Positions 46,336-56,697 of a DNA stretch of 64,000 bases are shown in pieces. Made by a program: the position numbers and the translations under genes. A model generated the notes under the pieces. It did no database searches, was not told the origin of the DNA, and saw only the letters and a list, made by a program, of their open reading frames with translations. Origin of the DNA: Sphingomonas sp. (GTDB taxonomy: Bacteria; Pseudomonadota; Alphaproteobacteria; Sphingomonadales; Sphingomonadaceae); contig NZ_JAIESM010000005.1 of the NCBI RefSeq assembly GCF_019746015.1, forward strand, positions 41,933-105,932, read 5' to 3'. Within the stretch, counting starts at the first letter, position 1, and every line of letters begins with the position of its first letter.

Positions 46336-46884
46336 ATGGATGTCTTGACGGTGCGTTTTGTCGGGGCGGATCAGGGCCCCTGGGCGGTCAGCGCGCAGCA
46401 TGCCGTGATCGGCGCGCCACTGCCCGAAGTGCGCGCGCTGGAGCGGGTGGTCGGCCCCGGCGCCGACCCGCAAGGCGCCGGCTGGACACTGCGCAGCTTC
46501 ACCAGCAACCTGCGCTACACCACCGCGCACGAGGCCGCCGCGATGGCCGCGCGGCAGGAAGGGCTGGGCCGCCCCCATGCGGTGTGCGCGGCGCTGATCC
46601 CGATCCGCAAATCGCCCGACTGGTGGGCGCTGGGCCAGGACGAGCGGCGCGAAATCTATGAGGAACGCTCGCGCCACACCAGCATCGGCATGGAGTATCT
46701 GCCGCAGATCGCGCGCAAGCTGCACCATTGCCGCGACCTGGGCGAGCCGTTCGACTTCCTGACCTGGTTCGAATTCGCGCCCGCCGATACCGCGCGGTTC
46801 GACGATCTGGTCGGCCGCCTGCGCGCGACCGAGGAATGGCGCTATGTCGACCGCGAAATCGACATCCGGCTGAATTTGGCTTGA
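46336..46884 (+). CDS. Chlorite dismutase family heme protein (short type)
   Basis: RHTSIGMEYLPQIARKLHHCRDLGEPFDFLTWFEF with the conserved proximal His region; start 46336 favoured. Confidence 0.82.
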   Translation: MDVLTVRFVGADQGPWAVSAQHAVIGAPLPEVRALERVVGPGADPQGAGWTLRSFTSNLRYTTAHEAAAMAARQEGLGRPHAVCAALIPIRKSPDWWALGQDERREIYEERSRHTSIGMEYLPQIARKLHHCRDLGEPFDFLTWFEFAPADTARFDDLVGRLRATEEWRYVDREIDIRLNLA

Positions 46885-46986
46885 CGCGCGCGCGCCAACG
46901 TCACTTCTAGGCTTGTGCACCCCGGCCCAGTTGCGGCATGGCGGCGTTCATTGACGTTCACGTAAAGCGATTTTCCAGGAGCGCGC

Positions 46987-47732
<746 letters not shown>

Positions 47733-47736
<4 letters not shown>

Positions 47737-48662
47737 AGACGCTGGTCTGGGTCGAGCATGACGGTGCCGCCGTCAAGGACGCCACGCTCGCCGCGGTGAC
47801 CGCCGCCGGCAAGCTGGGCGAGGTGCATCTGCTGGTCGCGGGCGCGGGCGTCGGCGGCGTGGCGGAACAGGCCGCGCGCATCGCCGGCGTCACCACCGTG
47901 CACGTAGCGGACGATGCCGCTTATGGCCATGCGCTGGCGGAAAATGTCGCGCCGCTGGTCGCCGCGCTGATGGCCGGGCACGACGCCTTTGTCGCGCCCG
48001 CCACCACCAACGGCAAGAACATCGCGCCGCGCGTCGCAGCGCTGCTCGACGTGATGCAGATTTCGGAAATCCTGTCGGTGGAAGGCGACAAGACCTTCAC
48101 CCGCCCGATCTATGCCGGGAATGCGATTGCCACCGTCACCACGTCGGACGCCAAGCTGGTGCTGACGGTGCGCGGCACCGCCTTTGCCAAGGCAGCGGCC
48201 GAGGGCGGCAGCGCCACCATCGAAGCGGTGGCGGGCACGGGGGACAAGGGTGTCTCGCGCTTCGTATCGGCGGAGATCGCCAAGTCGGAACGGCCCGAAC
48301 TGACCAGCGCCAAGGTCATCGTCTCGGGCGGCCGCGCTTTGCAGAACAGCGAGAATTTCCATTCGGTGATCGAGCCGCTGGCCGACAAGCTGGGCGCCGC
48401 GGTCGGCGCCAGCCGTGCAGCGGTGGACGCCGGCTATGTGCCCAATGACTATCAGGTCGGGCAGACCGGCAAGATCGTGGCGCCCGAAGTCTATATCGCG
48501 GTCGGCATTTCGGGCGCGATCCAGCATCTGGCCGGGATGAAGGATTCCAAGACCATCATCGCCATCAACAAGGATGAGGATGCCCCCATCTTCCAGGTGG
48601 CGGACATCGGCCTGGTCGGCGACCTGTTCAAGCTGGTGCCCGAACTGACCGAGAAGCTGTGA
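47733..48662 (+). CDS. etfA: Electron transfer flavoprotein alpha subunit
   Basis: 309 aa; [68 protein letters not shown]. Confidence 0.98.
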
Positions 48663-48665
48663 GGC

Positions 48666-49097
48666 ATGGCGGCGCGGACCAACCGGACCAGCGTCGCAAA
48701 GCTCAACGCTGCCAATCTGGGCAAGCTGCCCGGCCATCTGGGGCTGGAGATTACCGAGGTGGCGCCGGGCCGGGTGGCCGGGCGCTTCCCGGTGCGCGAC
48801 GATCTGGTCGCGCATACCGGCTATCTGCTGGCGGGCGCGGTGCTGAGCGTCGCCGACATTCTTTGCGCCTATGGCGTGTCGACGGTGTGGCCCGACGACG
48901 CCACCGGCTTCACCACGGCGGAAGTGAAGTGCAACTTCATGGGCACCGCGATTGCCGGCGACGTGACCTGCGTCGCCACGCTGCTGCACGGCGGGCGCAC
49001 CACGCAGGTGTGGGACGCGGAACTGACCGAGGCCGCCACGGGCAAGCGGCTGGCGATGTTCCGCTGCACGCAAATATTGCTGTATCCCAAGGGATAA
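48666..49097 (+). CDS. PaaI-family hotdog thioesterase
   Basis: 143 aa; [31 protein letters not shown]. Confidence 0.82.
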   Translation: MAARTNRTSVAKLNAANLGKLPGHLGLEITEVAPGRVAGRFPVRDDLVAHTGYLLAGAVLSVADILCAYGVSTVWPDDATGFTTAEVKCNFMGTAIAGDVTCVATLLHGGRTTQVWDAELTEAATGKRLAMFRCTQILLYPKG

Positions 49098-49150
49098 GCG
49101 GCATTTTCAGGCGAGACAGGCGCGCGCGCTCGCGCTAATCGGCGCGCACC

Positions 49151-50458
49151 ATGGCCAATGTGTATCGCACCCTGTGGCGCTGGCATTTCTATGCCGGGCT
49201 GTTTGTGATCCCCTTCATCCTCATCCTGTCGGTGACGGGCGCGCTCTATCTGTTCAAGCCCCAGATCGACGCGGCCGAGGAGCGCAGCTTTGCAGCGCCC
49301 CCGGCAACCGTCACCGTCTCGCCCGAGGCGCAGCGCGACGCCGCGCTCGCCGCCTTTCCGGGCGCGCGCTTCCACAGTTACCGCCTGCCCCGCGCGGCTG
49401 GCGATCCGGCGATGATCCATCTCGCGCTGCCGGGCAGCGAGGCGATGCGCGACGTGTTCGTCGCCGCCGATGGCCGCGTGCTGGGCAGCCTGGACCCGGA
49501 GATGCGGCTCACCACGCTGCTGTCGCACCTGCACGGTTCGCTGCTGGCGGGCTTCTGGGGATCGGTGCTGGTCGAGCTGGCGGCGAGCTGGGCAATCGTG
49601 ATGGTGCTGAGCGGACTCTATCTGTGGTGGCCGCGCGGCCGCGGCGCGGCGGGCGTGGTGTGGCCGCGCCTGTCGGGCGGCGCGCGGCTGTTCTGGCGCG
49701 ATCTGCACGCGGTGACCGGCTTCTGGGTCGCCGGCCTCGCGCTGGTGTTGCTGCTGACCGGCCTGCCCTGGACGCATATATGGGGTGAGGGGTTCAAGCA
49801 GCTGCGCGCGATGACCACCGCGACCGCGCCCGACTGGAAGCTGGGGCTGCACGACGCGCATGACCATCAGGCAATGCTCGACAGCGCCAGCGTGACCGGC
49901 CCGGTGCGGCTGAACGCGCTGGTCGCCCGCGCGGTGGCCGAGCGGCTGCCCTTCCCGGCATCGGTCGTGGCACCGGGCGCGCGGTCGCCCGGCGTCTGGA
50001 CGATCCGCGCCGACCCGCAGAACCGGCCGCTCGCGCGCAGCATCACCATCGATGCGCAGACCGGCCGCACGCTGGCCCGCAAGACCTTTGCCGACAAGCC
50101 GCTGGCTGACCGCATCATCGGCTATGGCATTGCCTGGCATGAGGGGCAGCTGCTGGGTGCGTTCAACCAGGCGGTGGGGGTGCTGACGGCGGTGGCGCTG
50201 GTCACGCTCAGCGTCTCGGGCTTCATCCTGTGGCGCCGGCGCAAGCCCGCACAAGCACTGGGCGCGCCGCCGGCACCCGCGCTGCCGCCGCGCATCGGCG
50301 GGGTGGTAGCGATCATCGGCATGCTCGCGCTGCTGCTGCCGATGCTGGCGGTGTCGCTGCTGCTGCTGTGGCTGTTCGACCGGCTGGTGCTGCCGCGCCT
50401 GCCGGGGCTGGCGGCCTGGCTGGGGGTGGCGCCCGCCGCCAGACTGGGCCAGAGTTGA
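49151..50458 (+). CDS. PepSY-associated TM protein (iron-regulated membrane protein type)
   Basis: WRWHFYAGLFVIPFILILSVTGALYLFKPQI; multi-TM. Confidence 0.9.
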   Translation: MANVYRTLWRWHFYAGLFVIPFILILSVTGALYLFKPQIDAAEERSFAAPPATVTVSPEAQRDAALAAFPGARFHSYRLPRAAGDPAMIHLALPGSEAMRDVFVAADGRVLGSLDPEMRLTTLLSHLHGSLLAGFWGSVLVELAASWAIVMVLSGLYLWWPRGRGAAGVVWPRLSGGARLFWRDLHAVTGFWVAGLALVLLLTGLPWTHIWGEGFKQLRAMTTATAPDWKLGLHDAHDHQAMLDSASVTGPVRLNALVARAVAERLPFPASVVAPGARSPGVWTIRADPQNRPLARSITIDAQTGRTLARKTFADKPLADRIIGYGIAWHEGQLLGAFNQAVGVLTAVALVTLSVSGFILWRRRKPAQALGAPPAPALPPRIGGVVAIIGMLALLLPMLAVSLLLLWLFDRLVLPRLPGLAAWLGVAPAARLGQS

Positions 50459-50465
50459 TTGCGGC

Positions 50466-50543
50466 GGTGCCAGCCCGCTCCCCCACCCGGGGTCCCACAC
50501 GATACTACCGATGGGAGGCCGGGTGGGGGAGCGGGCTGGTACC
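50466..50543. repeat. Dispersed intergenic palindrome family, copy F
   Basis: GGTGCCAGCCCGCTCCCCCACCCGGGGTCCCA...TGGGAGGCCGGGTGGGGGAGCGGGCTGGTACC. Confidence 0.8.
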
Positions 50544-50576
50544 GTGTCGCCACAGGCGACCAATAGGAGTCTCCCG

Positions 50577-51824
50577 ATGCTGTCGATCCTGCTGCCGATG
50601 CTCGCCGCCGCCACCTCCGCCCCGCCGCTCGCGCCGCCGGCCGATGAGGCCGCGCTAAAGGCGCGGGTGGAGCGGGTGCTGGCGGCAAGCCCGGTGATCG
50701 ACGGGCATAATGATCTCGCCTGGGCGATCCGCGAGGATCAGGAGGGCATCATCCCCGATCTGAACGCCGACACCCGCCGCCTGCCGGTGCCGCTGCAGAC
50801 CGACTGGGCGCGCGCCCGCGCCGGCCATCTGGGCGGACAATTCTGGTCGGTCTATGTCGATACCCAGGCGAGCGGCGCGCGCGCGGTGGAAATGACGCTG
50901 GAACAGATCGATACGGTGAAGCGCGTCGCCGCCGCCTATCCACAGGTGCTGCAGCTGGCGGGCACCGCGGCGGAGGTGCGCGCGGCGATGCGCGCCGGGC
51001 GGATCGCCTCGCTGATGGGGGTGGAAGGCGGGCACCAGATCGACGGGCGCCTCTCGGTACTGCGCCAATATCATGCGCTGGGCGTGCGCTACATGACGCT
51101 CACCCATTTCAAGAGCCTCAGCTGGGCCGATGCCTCGACCGACGCGCCGCGCGCCAATGGCCTGTCGCCCTTCGGCCGCCAGGTGGTGGCGGAGATGAAC
51201 CGGCTGGGGATGATCATCGATGTCAGCCATGTCTCCGACGCGACGATGGCGGCGGCGGTGGCGGAAAGCGCCGCGCCGGTCATCGCCTCCCATTCCGGCG
51301 CGCGGGGCGTGGCGGCGGCGCCGCGCAACGTGCCCGATGATCTGATCCGCGCGGTGGCGGCGAAGGGCGGGGTGATCATGGTCAGCTTCTATCCCGGCCA
51401 TCTGAGCGATGGCTGGCGCGCCTGGGACGCGGCGCGCACCGCCTTTGCCCGCAGCGCCGGCGTGAAGGCCGATGTCTATGGCCCGCGCAGCCCCGCCCCG
51501 CTGGTCGCGTGGGAAGCCAGCCACCCGGCGCCGCGCGTGACGGCGGCGACGATTGCCGACCATATCGAGCATATCGCGCGGCTGGGCGGGCAGGGCGCGG
51601 TCGGCATCGGCGCCGATTTCGAAGGGATTGCCGGCAATGCTCCCGCCGATGTGCCGGGGGTGGACGGCTATCCGGCGGTCTTCATCGAACTCGCCCGGCG
51701 CGGCTGGAGCGACGCCGCGCTCGCCGGCCTTGCCCAGGGCAATGTGCTGCGCGTGTTGGAAAAGGTGGAAGGCATCGCCGCCGCCCGCAGGGGGGATCCA
51801 CCGGCCGACAAGCTGGACAACTGA
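50577..51824 (+). CDS. Membrane dipeptidase (peptidase M19 family)
   Basis: VIDGHNDLAWAIRE, VEGGHQIDGRLSVLRQYHALGVRYMTLTHF, IDVSHVSDATM; start 50577, upstream ORF extension is repeat copy F. Confidence 0.95.
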   Translation: MLSILLPMLAAATSAPPLAPPADEAALKARVERVLAASPVIDGHNDLAWAIREDQEGIIPDLNADTRRLPVPLQTDWARARAGHLGGQFWSVYVDTQASGARAVEMTLEQIDTVKRVAAAYPQVLQLAGTAAEVRAAMRAGRIASLMGVEGGHQIDGRLSVLRQYHALGVRYMTLTHFKSLSWADASTDAPRANGLSPFGRQVVAEMNRLGMIIDVSHVSDATMAAAVAESAAPVIASHSGARGVAAAPRNVPDDLIRAVAAKGGVIMVSFYPGHLSDGWRAWDAARTAFARSAGVKADVYGPRSPAPLVAWEASHPAPRVTAATIADHIEHIARLGGQGAVGIGADFEGIAGNAPADVPGVDGYPAVFIELARRGWSDAALAGLAQGNVLRVLEKVEGIAAARRGDPPADKLDN

Positions 51825-51881
51825 ATTTCAGTATCCACGAGATGCTCTTTTTTGGGTTTTGGGGAAGGCGGTGGCCTTCCC

Positions 51882-51900
51882 CGGCACCGGCCCGCTCCCT
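51882..51900. repeat. Half-arm of the dispersed palindrome family
   Basis: CGGCACCGGCCCGCTCCCT 11 bp past the HDAC-like stop. Confidence 0.5.
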
Positions 51901-51910
51901 ACCAAAAACT

Positions 51911-52918
51911 TCAAAACCCGCTCAGCAGGCTGCTGACATTGGCGCCCAGTGCGGGAATCGCATAGCCGCCCTCCATCAGCAGCACCGTCGGCAGCCCGGC
52001 CGCTGCCAGGTCCTGCCCCAGCACCGCATAATCTTGCGTCGTCAGCTTGAAGTGGCTGATCGGGTCGCCCTCCCAGGTGTCGGCGCCAAAGCTTACCACC
52101 AGCAGCTTGGCGCCGAAGGCCGCGATCGCCTCCAGCGCCGTCTGCTGCGCGCGGCGGAAGGCGGTGAGCGTCGTCCCCTGCGGCAGCGGCAGGTTGAGTG
52201 TCGCCCCTTCGCCCGCCCCCTCGCCGCGCTCATCGGCATGGCCCCAGTAAAAGGGATAGTCGGTCACCGGGTCGGCATGGATCGAGGCGTAGTACACGTC
52301 GCCGCGCGCCCAGAAAATGTCCTGCGTGCCATTGCCGTGGTGATAGTCGATGTCGAGCACCGCGACCCGCTGCCGCCCGGCGGCGCGCGCGGCCTCTGCC
52401 ACCACGGCGGCGGCGTTCAGATAGCAATAGCCACCCATATAATCGGCGCCGGCATGGTGGCCCGGCGGCCGGCACAGCGCAAAGGCCGCCCGCTCGCCGC
52501 CCAGCACCGCGTCGAGCGCGGCCAGCCCGCTCTGGCAGCTCCAATAGGCCGCGTCCCAGCTGGCCGGCGTCAGCGGGGTGGCGGCATCGAAGCTGAACTG
52601 GCCGATCAGCGCATCGATCCGCTGCAGGTTGAGCGGCCGCCGCCCGACCACCGGCCAGACATAGCCGATCGCATCACCCGGCCGCCCGGCGGCGGACCAC
52701 AGCACGGGCGCGGTTTTCAGAAAGTCGATATAGGCGGCCGAGTGGACGGCGGCGACCGGCGCCTCGCCCCGGTCGGCGGGCGCCTCCACCCGGCCCAGCG
52801 CCGCGCGGATCGCCTCTGCCCGCGCCGGTGCCTCGGCATAGTCGGTAAAGCCGCCATTGTGCAGTTCCCGCGCCGGCGCGTGCGCCAGCTGGCGAGGGGA
52901 AAAGAACGCGCGCATCAT
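51911..52918 (-). CDS. Histone deacetylase / acetylpolyamine amidohydrolase superfamily protein
   Basis: RPPGHHAGADYMGGYCYLNAAAVVAEAA, VLDIDYHHGNGTQDIFW, VVSFGADTWEGDP; start 52918 or 52915. Confidence 0.93.
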   Translation of the reverse strand: MMRAFFSPRQLAHAPARELHNGGFTDYAEAPARAEAIRAALGRVEAPADRGEAPVAAVHSAAYIDFLKTAPVLWSAAGRPGDAIGYVWPVVGRRPLNLQRIDALIGQFSFDAATPLTPASWDAAYWSCQSGLAALDAVLGGERAAFALCRPPGHHAGADYMGGYCYLNAAAVVAEAARAAGRQRVAVLDIDYHHGNGTQDIFWARGDVYYASIHADPVTDYPFYWGHADERGEGAGEGATLNLPLPQGTTLTAFRRAQQTALEAIAAFGAKLLVVSFGADTWEGDPISHFKLTTQDYAVLGQDLAAAGLPTVLLMEGGYAIPALGANVSSLLSGF

Positions 52919-54153
52919 TCCTCCTTCGCGGCGAGCCGCAGCACCGCATAGCCGGCAATCGCCGACACCAGCGAGCCCGTCAGCACGCCCAGCTTCACCT
53001 GCGCCAGCAGCGCCGGCTGATCGGGAAAGGCCAGCGTGCCGATGAACAGGCTCATCGTGAAGCCGATGCCGCCCAGCAGCGCGACGCCGTAAATCTGCAG
53101 CCAGCCCGCCCCGCCCGGCCGCCGCGCGATCTTCCACCTTTCGGCCAGCCACACCGCGCCCAAGATGCCCGCCTGCTTGCCCAGGATCAGCCCCAGCGCA
53201 ATCGCCCAGACCAGCGCGCTGCCCAGCGCGGCGCCGGCCAGCACCACGCCGGCATTGGCCAGCGCGAACAGCGGCACGATGGCATAGGCCACCCAGGGTG
53301 CCAGCCCGTGCTCCAGCCGGTGCAGCGGCGAGTGGTGCGCATCGGGGGCACCGCGTGTGCGGTCGAACGGAATGAAGGCGGCCGCCGCCACGCCGGCCAC
53401 GGTTGCATGCACGCCCGACAGCAGCACCAGCCACCACAGCAGCACGAACGCCGCGCCATAGGGCCACAGCCTTCGCACGCCCTGCGCGTTCATTGCCGCC
53501 ATCAGCGCCAGCACGCCTGCTGCCGCCGCCAGCGCGGCCAGATCGAGCCCGTGGCTATAGGCAAGCGCAATGATCGCCACCGCGCCCATATCGTCGACGA
53601 TCGCCACCGTCGTAAGGAACAGTTTGAGCGCCGCCGGCACCCGCTTGCCGAGCAGCGCCATTACGCCGATGGCAAAGGCGATGTCGGTCGCCGCCGGTAT
53701 CGCCCAGCCGGCGCGCAGCGCGGGCACGCCGCCGGCCACCGCCAGATAAACGAGCGCCGGGGCCAGCATGCCCGCCGCCGCCGCCAGCACCGGCAGCCGC
53801 CGCCGCGCCGGCTGGGTCAGCTCGCCATCGGCCAGCTCGCGCTTGATCTCCAGCCCCACCAGCAGGAAGAACAGCGCCATCAGCCCGTCGTTGATCCACA
53901 GCTCCACCGTCAGCGGGCCGTGCCCCGGCACCAGCACCGGACCCAGCGGCTGGTGCAGGAGCGCGGCATAGACGGGCGCGGTCGCGGGCAGATTGGCAAG
54001 CAGCAGCGCGGCAAACGCGGCCGCCATCAGCACGATGCCGCCCTTCGCCTCCCCCGCCAGGAAAGCGCGCAGTGCAGAGGTCACGCCCCGCCGGCTGATG
54101 ATCCCCCTCATCCCCATGGCCGCCTTATTCGCCGCAAGCCGGGCCTTGCGCAA
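52915..54153 (-). CDS. nhaA: Na+/H+ antiporter NhaA
   Basis: 412 aa; FFLLVGLEIKRELADGELTQPARRRLPVLAAAAGM, AIPAATDIAFAIGVMALLGKRVP, ATVAGVAAAAFIP. Confidence 0.96.
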   Translation of the reverse strand: MRKARLAANKAAMGMRGIISRRGVTSALRAFLAGEAKGGIVLMAAAFAALLLANLPATAPVYAALLHQPLGPVLVPGHGPLTVELWINDGLMALFFLLVGLEIKRELADGELTQPARRRLPVLAAAAGMLAPALVYLAVAGGVPALRAGWAIPAATDIAFAIGVMALLGKRVPAALKLFLTTVAIVDDMGAVAIIALAYSHGLDLAALAAAAGVLALMAAMNAQGVRRLWPYGAAFVLLWWLVLLSGVHATVAGVAAAAFIPFDRTRGAPDAHHSPLHRLEHGLAPWVAYAIVPLFALANAGVVLAGAALGSALVWAIALGLILGKQAGILGAVWLAERWKIARRPGGAGWLQIYGVALLGGIGFTMSLFIGTLAFPDQPALLAQVKLGVLTGSLVSAIAGYAVLRLAAKEE

Positions 54154-54173
54154 TCGAAACCGGGCAGCCGCCC

Positions 54174-55778
54174 TTATTGGGGCGCGGCGGGGCTCCCTTC
54201 GGCCGCTGATGCCAGTGCCTCGGATATCAGCGCGCGGGTGCCGGCAATGCCGTAAAGCGCGATGAAGCTGCCCATGCGCGGCCCCTGGCTGGAGCCGAGC
54301 AGCGTTTCGTACAGCGCCTTGAACCAGTCGCGCAGCCGTTCCTTGCCGAAGCGCGCCTTGCCGATTTCATAGACGTCGTTCTGGATCGCTTCCGCATCCG
54401 CCGCGGACCGCGCGGCGAGCGCGGCGTCGAGATCGGCCAGCCCTTGCGCTTCCTCCGCCGTCGGCGCGCGGCGCTTCAGCGTCGGCGCCACATAGTCGCG
54501 GTTATAGGCCAGCGCCCGGTCGATCAGCGTCGTCAGCGCGGGATAAGCTTCCGGGCTCGCATCGGGCACATAATTGGCAAGATAGCCCCACACCTGCGCG
54601 GGCGTGGCCCCCGCGCCCATCACGCCGACCAGATTGAGCAGCAGCCCGAAGGTGACGGGCAGCGCGTCGGCTGGCGGCGGGCCATTATGGATATGGTGCA
54701 CCGGGTTGCCCAGCCGTTGCTCGACGGGCTGATCGGCATAGGCCGCGCGGAACTGCCAATAATCATCCACCGCGCGGGGGATGACGCCCATGTGCAAGGC
54801 CTTGGCCTTTTTCGGCTCGCGATAGATGTAGAAGGCCAGGCTCTCGTCCGAGCCATAGGTCAGCCATTGCTCCAGGCTGAGGCCATTGCCCTTGGACTTA
54901 GAAATCTTCTCGCCCTTTTCGTCGAGGAACATCTCGTAGTTGAAGCCCTCGGGCGGCCGCGCGCCCAGCACGCGCGTGATCTTGCCCGACTGGATGACCG
55001 AATCGATCAGGTCCTTGCCGGCCATCTCGTAATCGACGCCCAGCGCGACCCAGCGCATTGCCCAGTCGACCTTCCATTGCAGCTTGGCGCCGCCCGACAG
55101 GATCGACTGTTCGATCACGTCGCCATCGTCGGTGAAGCGCACGATCCCCGCCTCGGCATCGACCACCTCGACCGGCACCTGCAGCACCACGCCCGATTTG
55201 GGGCTGATCGGCAGCACCGGCGAATAGGTCGCCTGCCGCTCGGCGCGCAGCGTGGGCAGCATCACTCCCATGATCGCGTCATAATGGCGCAGCACCGCGC
55301 GCAAGGCGTCGTCGAACCGGCCCGACGTGTAATAATCGGTGGAGGAGGCGAATTCATACTCGAAGCCGAAGCGGTCGAGAAACGCGCGCAGCATCGCGTT
55401 ATTATGGTGCGCGAAGCTTTCGTACTTTTCGAACGGGTCGGGCACCCTGGTCAGCGGGTGACCCAGATAGGCGCCCAGCATGGCCTGGTTCGGCACATTG
55501 TCCGGCACCTTGCGCAGCCCGTCCATATCGTCGCTGAACGCGATCAGCCGGGTCGGCGCGCCGGTCAGTGTTTCATAGGCGCGGCGCACCATCGTCGTGC
55601 GCAGCACTTCGTTGAAGGTGCCGATATGGGGCAGGCCCGACGGGCCATAGCCGGTTTCGAACAGCACCGGCACGCCGCCGGGCTTGCCGCCGGGATAGCG
55701 CGCCAGCAACTTGCGCGCCTCTTCATAGGGCCAGGCCTTGGACTCGAGCGCGGCGCGCAGGGTATCGGGATCGGTCAT
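54174..55778 (-). CDS. lysK: Class I lysyl-tRNA synthetase
   Basis: FETGYGPSGLPHIGTFNEVLRTTMVRRA and EKISKSKGNGL; start 55778. Confidence 0.93.
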   Translation of the reverse strand: MTDPDTLRAALESKAWPYEEARKLLARYPGGKPGGVPVLFETGYGPSGLPHIGTFNEVLRTTMVRRAYETLTGAPTRLIAFSDDMDGLRKVPDNVPNQAMLGAYLGHPLTRVPDPFEKYESFAHHNNAMLRAFLDRFGFEYEFASSTDYYTSGRFDDALRAVLRHYDAIMGVMLPTLRAERQATYSPVLPISPKSGVVLQVPVEVVDAEAGIVRFTDDGDVIEQSILSGGAKLQWKVDWAMRWVALGVDYEMAGKDLIDSVIQSGKITRVLGARPPEGFNYEMFLDEKGEKISKSKGNGLSLEQWLTYGSDESLAFYIYREPKKAKALHMGVIPRAVDDYWQFRAAYADQPVEQRLGNPVHHIHNGPPPADALPVTFGLLLNLVGVMGAGATPAQVWGYLANYVPDASPEAYPALTTLIDRALAYNRDYVAPTLKRRAPTAEEAQGLADLDAALAARSAADAEAIQNDVYEIGKARFGKERLRDWFKALYETLLGSSQGPRMGSFIALYGIAGTRALISEALASAAEGSPAAPQ

Positions 55779-55845
55779 AACGCCAAAGGCTCTGCCGCGC
55801 CCGCGCTTCCGACGCAACCATTTGCCGCTTGTATGTGTTGCAGTT

Positions 55846-55866
55846 GTTATATAACGATGTAGTTAT
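55846..55866. promoter_or_regulatory. Operator-like palindromes GTTATATAAC and ATAAC-N6-GTTAT overlapping the arsR start codon
   Basis: Two overlapping inverted repeats; GTTAT overlaps ATG at 55865. Confidence 0.5.
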
Positions 55867-56194
55867 GGAATCGCAGCTTGATCGGCAGTTCGCGGCGCTC
55901 GCCGATCCCACCCGCCGGGCGATCCTCGCGCGTTTGGCGAAGGGGGAGGCAACCGTCGGCGAACTGGCGCGGCCGTTCGGCATCAGCCAGCCTGCGATTT
56001 CACGGCATCTGAAAGTGCTCGAAGCCGCCGGGCTGATCGAGGGCACACGCGCGGCACAGGCCCGCCCCCGGCGGCTGAAGGCGGAAGGGCTTGCCGAGGC
56101 GCGGGCGTGGATCGACGGCTTCGCTGATTATTGGCGCGACAATTTTGACCGGCTCGACGCGCTGCTCGGCCAAATGGAAGGACCAAAGCCATGA
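55865..56194 (+). CDS. ArsR-family HTH regulator
   Basis: QFAALADPTRRAILARLAKGEATVGELARPFGISQPAISRHLKVLEAAGLIEGTRAAQARPRRLKAEGL. Confidence 0.94.
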   Translation: MESQLDRQFAALADPTRRAILARLAKGEATVGELARPFGISQPAISRHLKVLEAAGLIEGTRAAQARPRRLKAEGLAEARAWIDGFADYWRDNFDRLDALLGQMEGPKP

Positions 56195-56691
56195 CGACCC
56201 CGCGCTTCACCACCATCCGCCATTTCGCGGCCCCCCGCGCGCGCGTTTGGGCGGCCTGGACGCAGCCCAATCAACTCGTCCAGTGGTTCGGGCCGAAGGG
56301 CAGCGCGGGGACGATCCTTGCGTTCGATCTGCGTCCGGGCGGTGTATGGCGTGGCCGGATGGAGGCGCCCGACGGCGGCGTGATGTTCAGCAAATTCGTG
56401 TTCCGCGAGGTGACGCCACCTGCGCGCCTGGTGTGGATCCACGGCTTCGCGGACGAAGCCGGCAACCGCGCCCGCGCGCCCTTCGCGCCGCAATTCCCGC
56501 TCGAACTGCTGACGACCGTGGACTTCGCCGAAGAGGGCGCGGGCACGCTGATCACGCTCAGCTGGGAGCCGCTTGGCGCGACGGCTGAGGAAGAGGCGTT
56601 CTTCGCCAGTATGATGGCGTCGATGGAAGGCGGCTGGGCCGGCAGCTTCGAACAGCTCGACTCGTTTCTGCAGGTCAGAACGTCGCGTTAA
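56191..56691 (+). CDS. SRPBCC (AHSA1/activator of Hsp90-like) protein
   Basis: RHFAAPRARVWAAWTQPNQLVQWFGPKG; 4-bp overlap with the ArsR gene. Confidence 0.9.
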   Translation: MTTPRFTTIRHFAAPRARVWAAWTQPNQLVQWFGPKGSAGTILAFDLRPGGVWRGRMEAPDGGVMFSKFVFREVTPPARLVWIHGFADEAGNRARAPFAPQFPLELLTTVDFAEEGAGTLITLSWEPLGATAEEEAFFASMMASMEGGWAGSFEQLDSFLQVRTSR

Positions 56692-56697
56692 GTTGCC

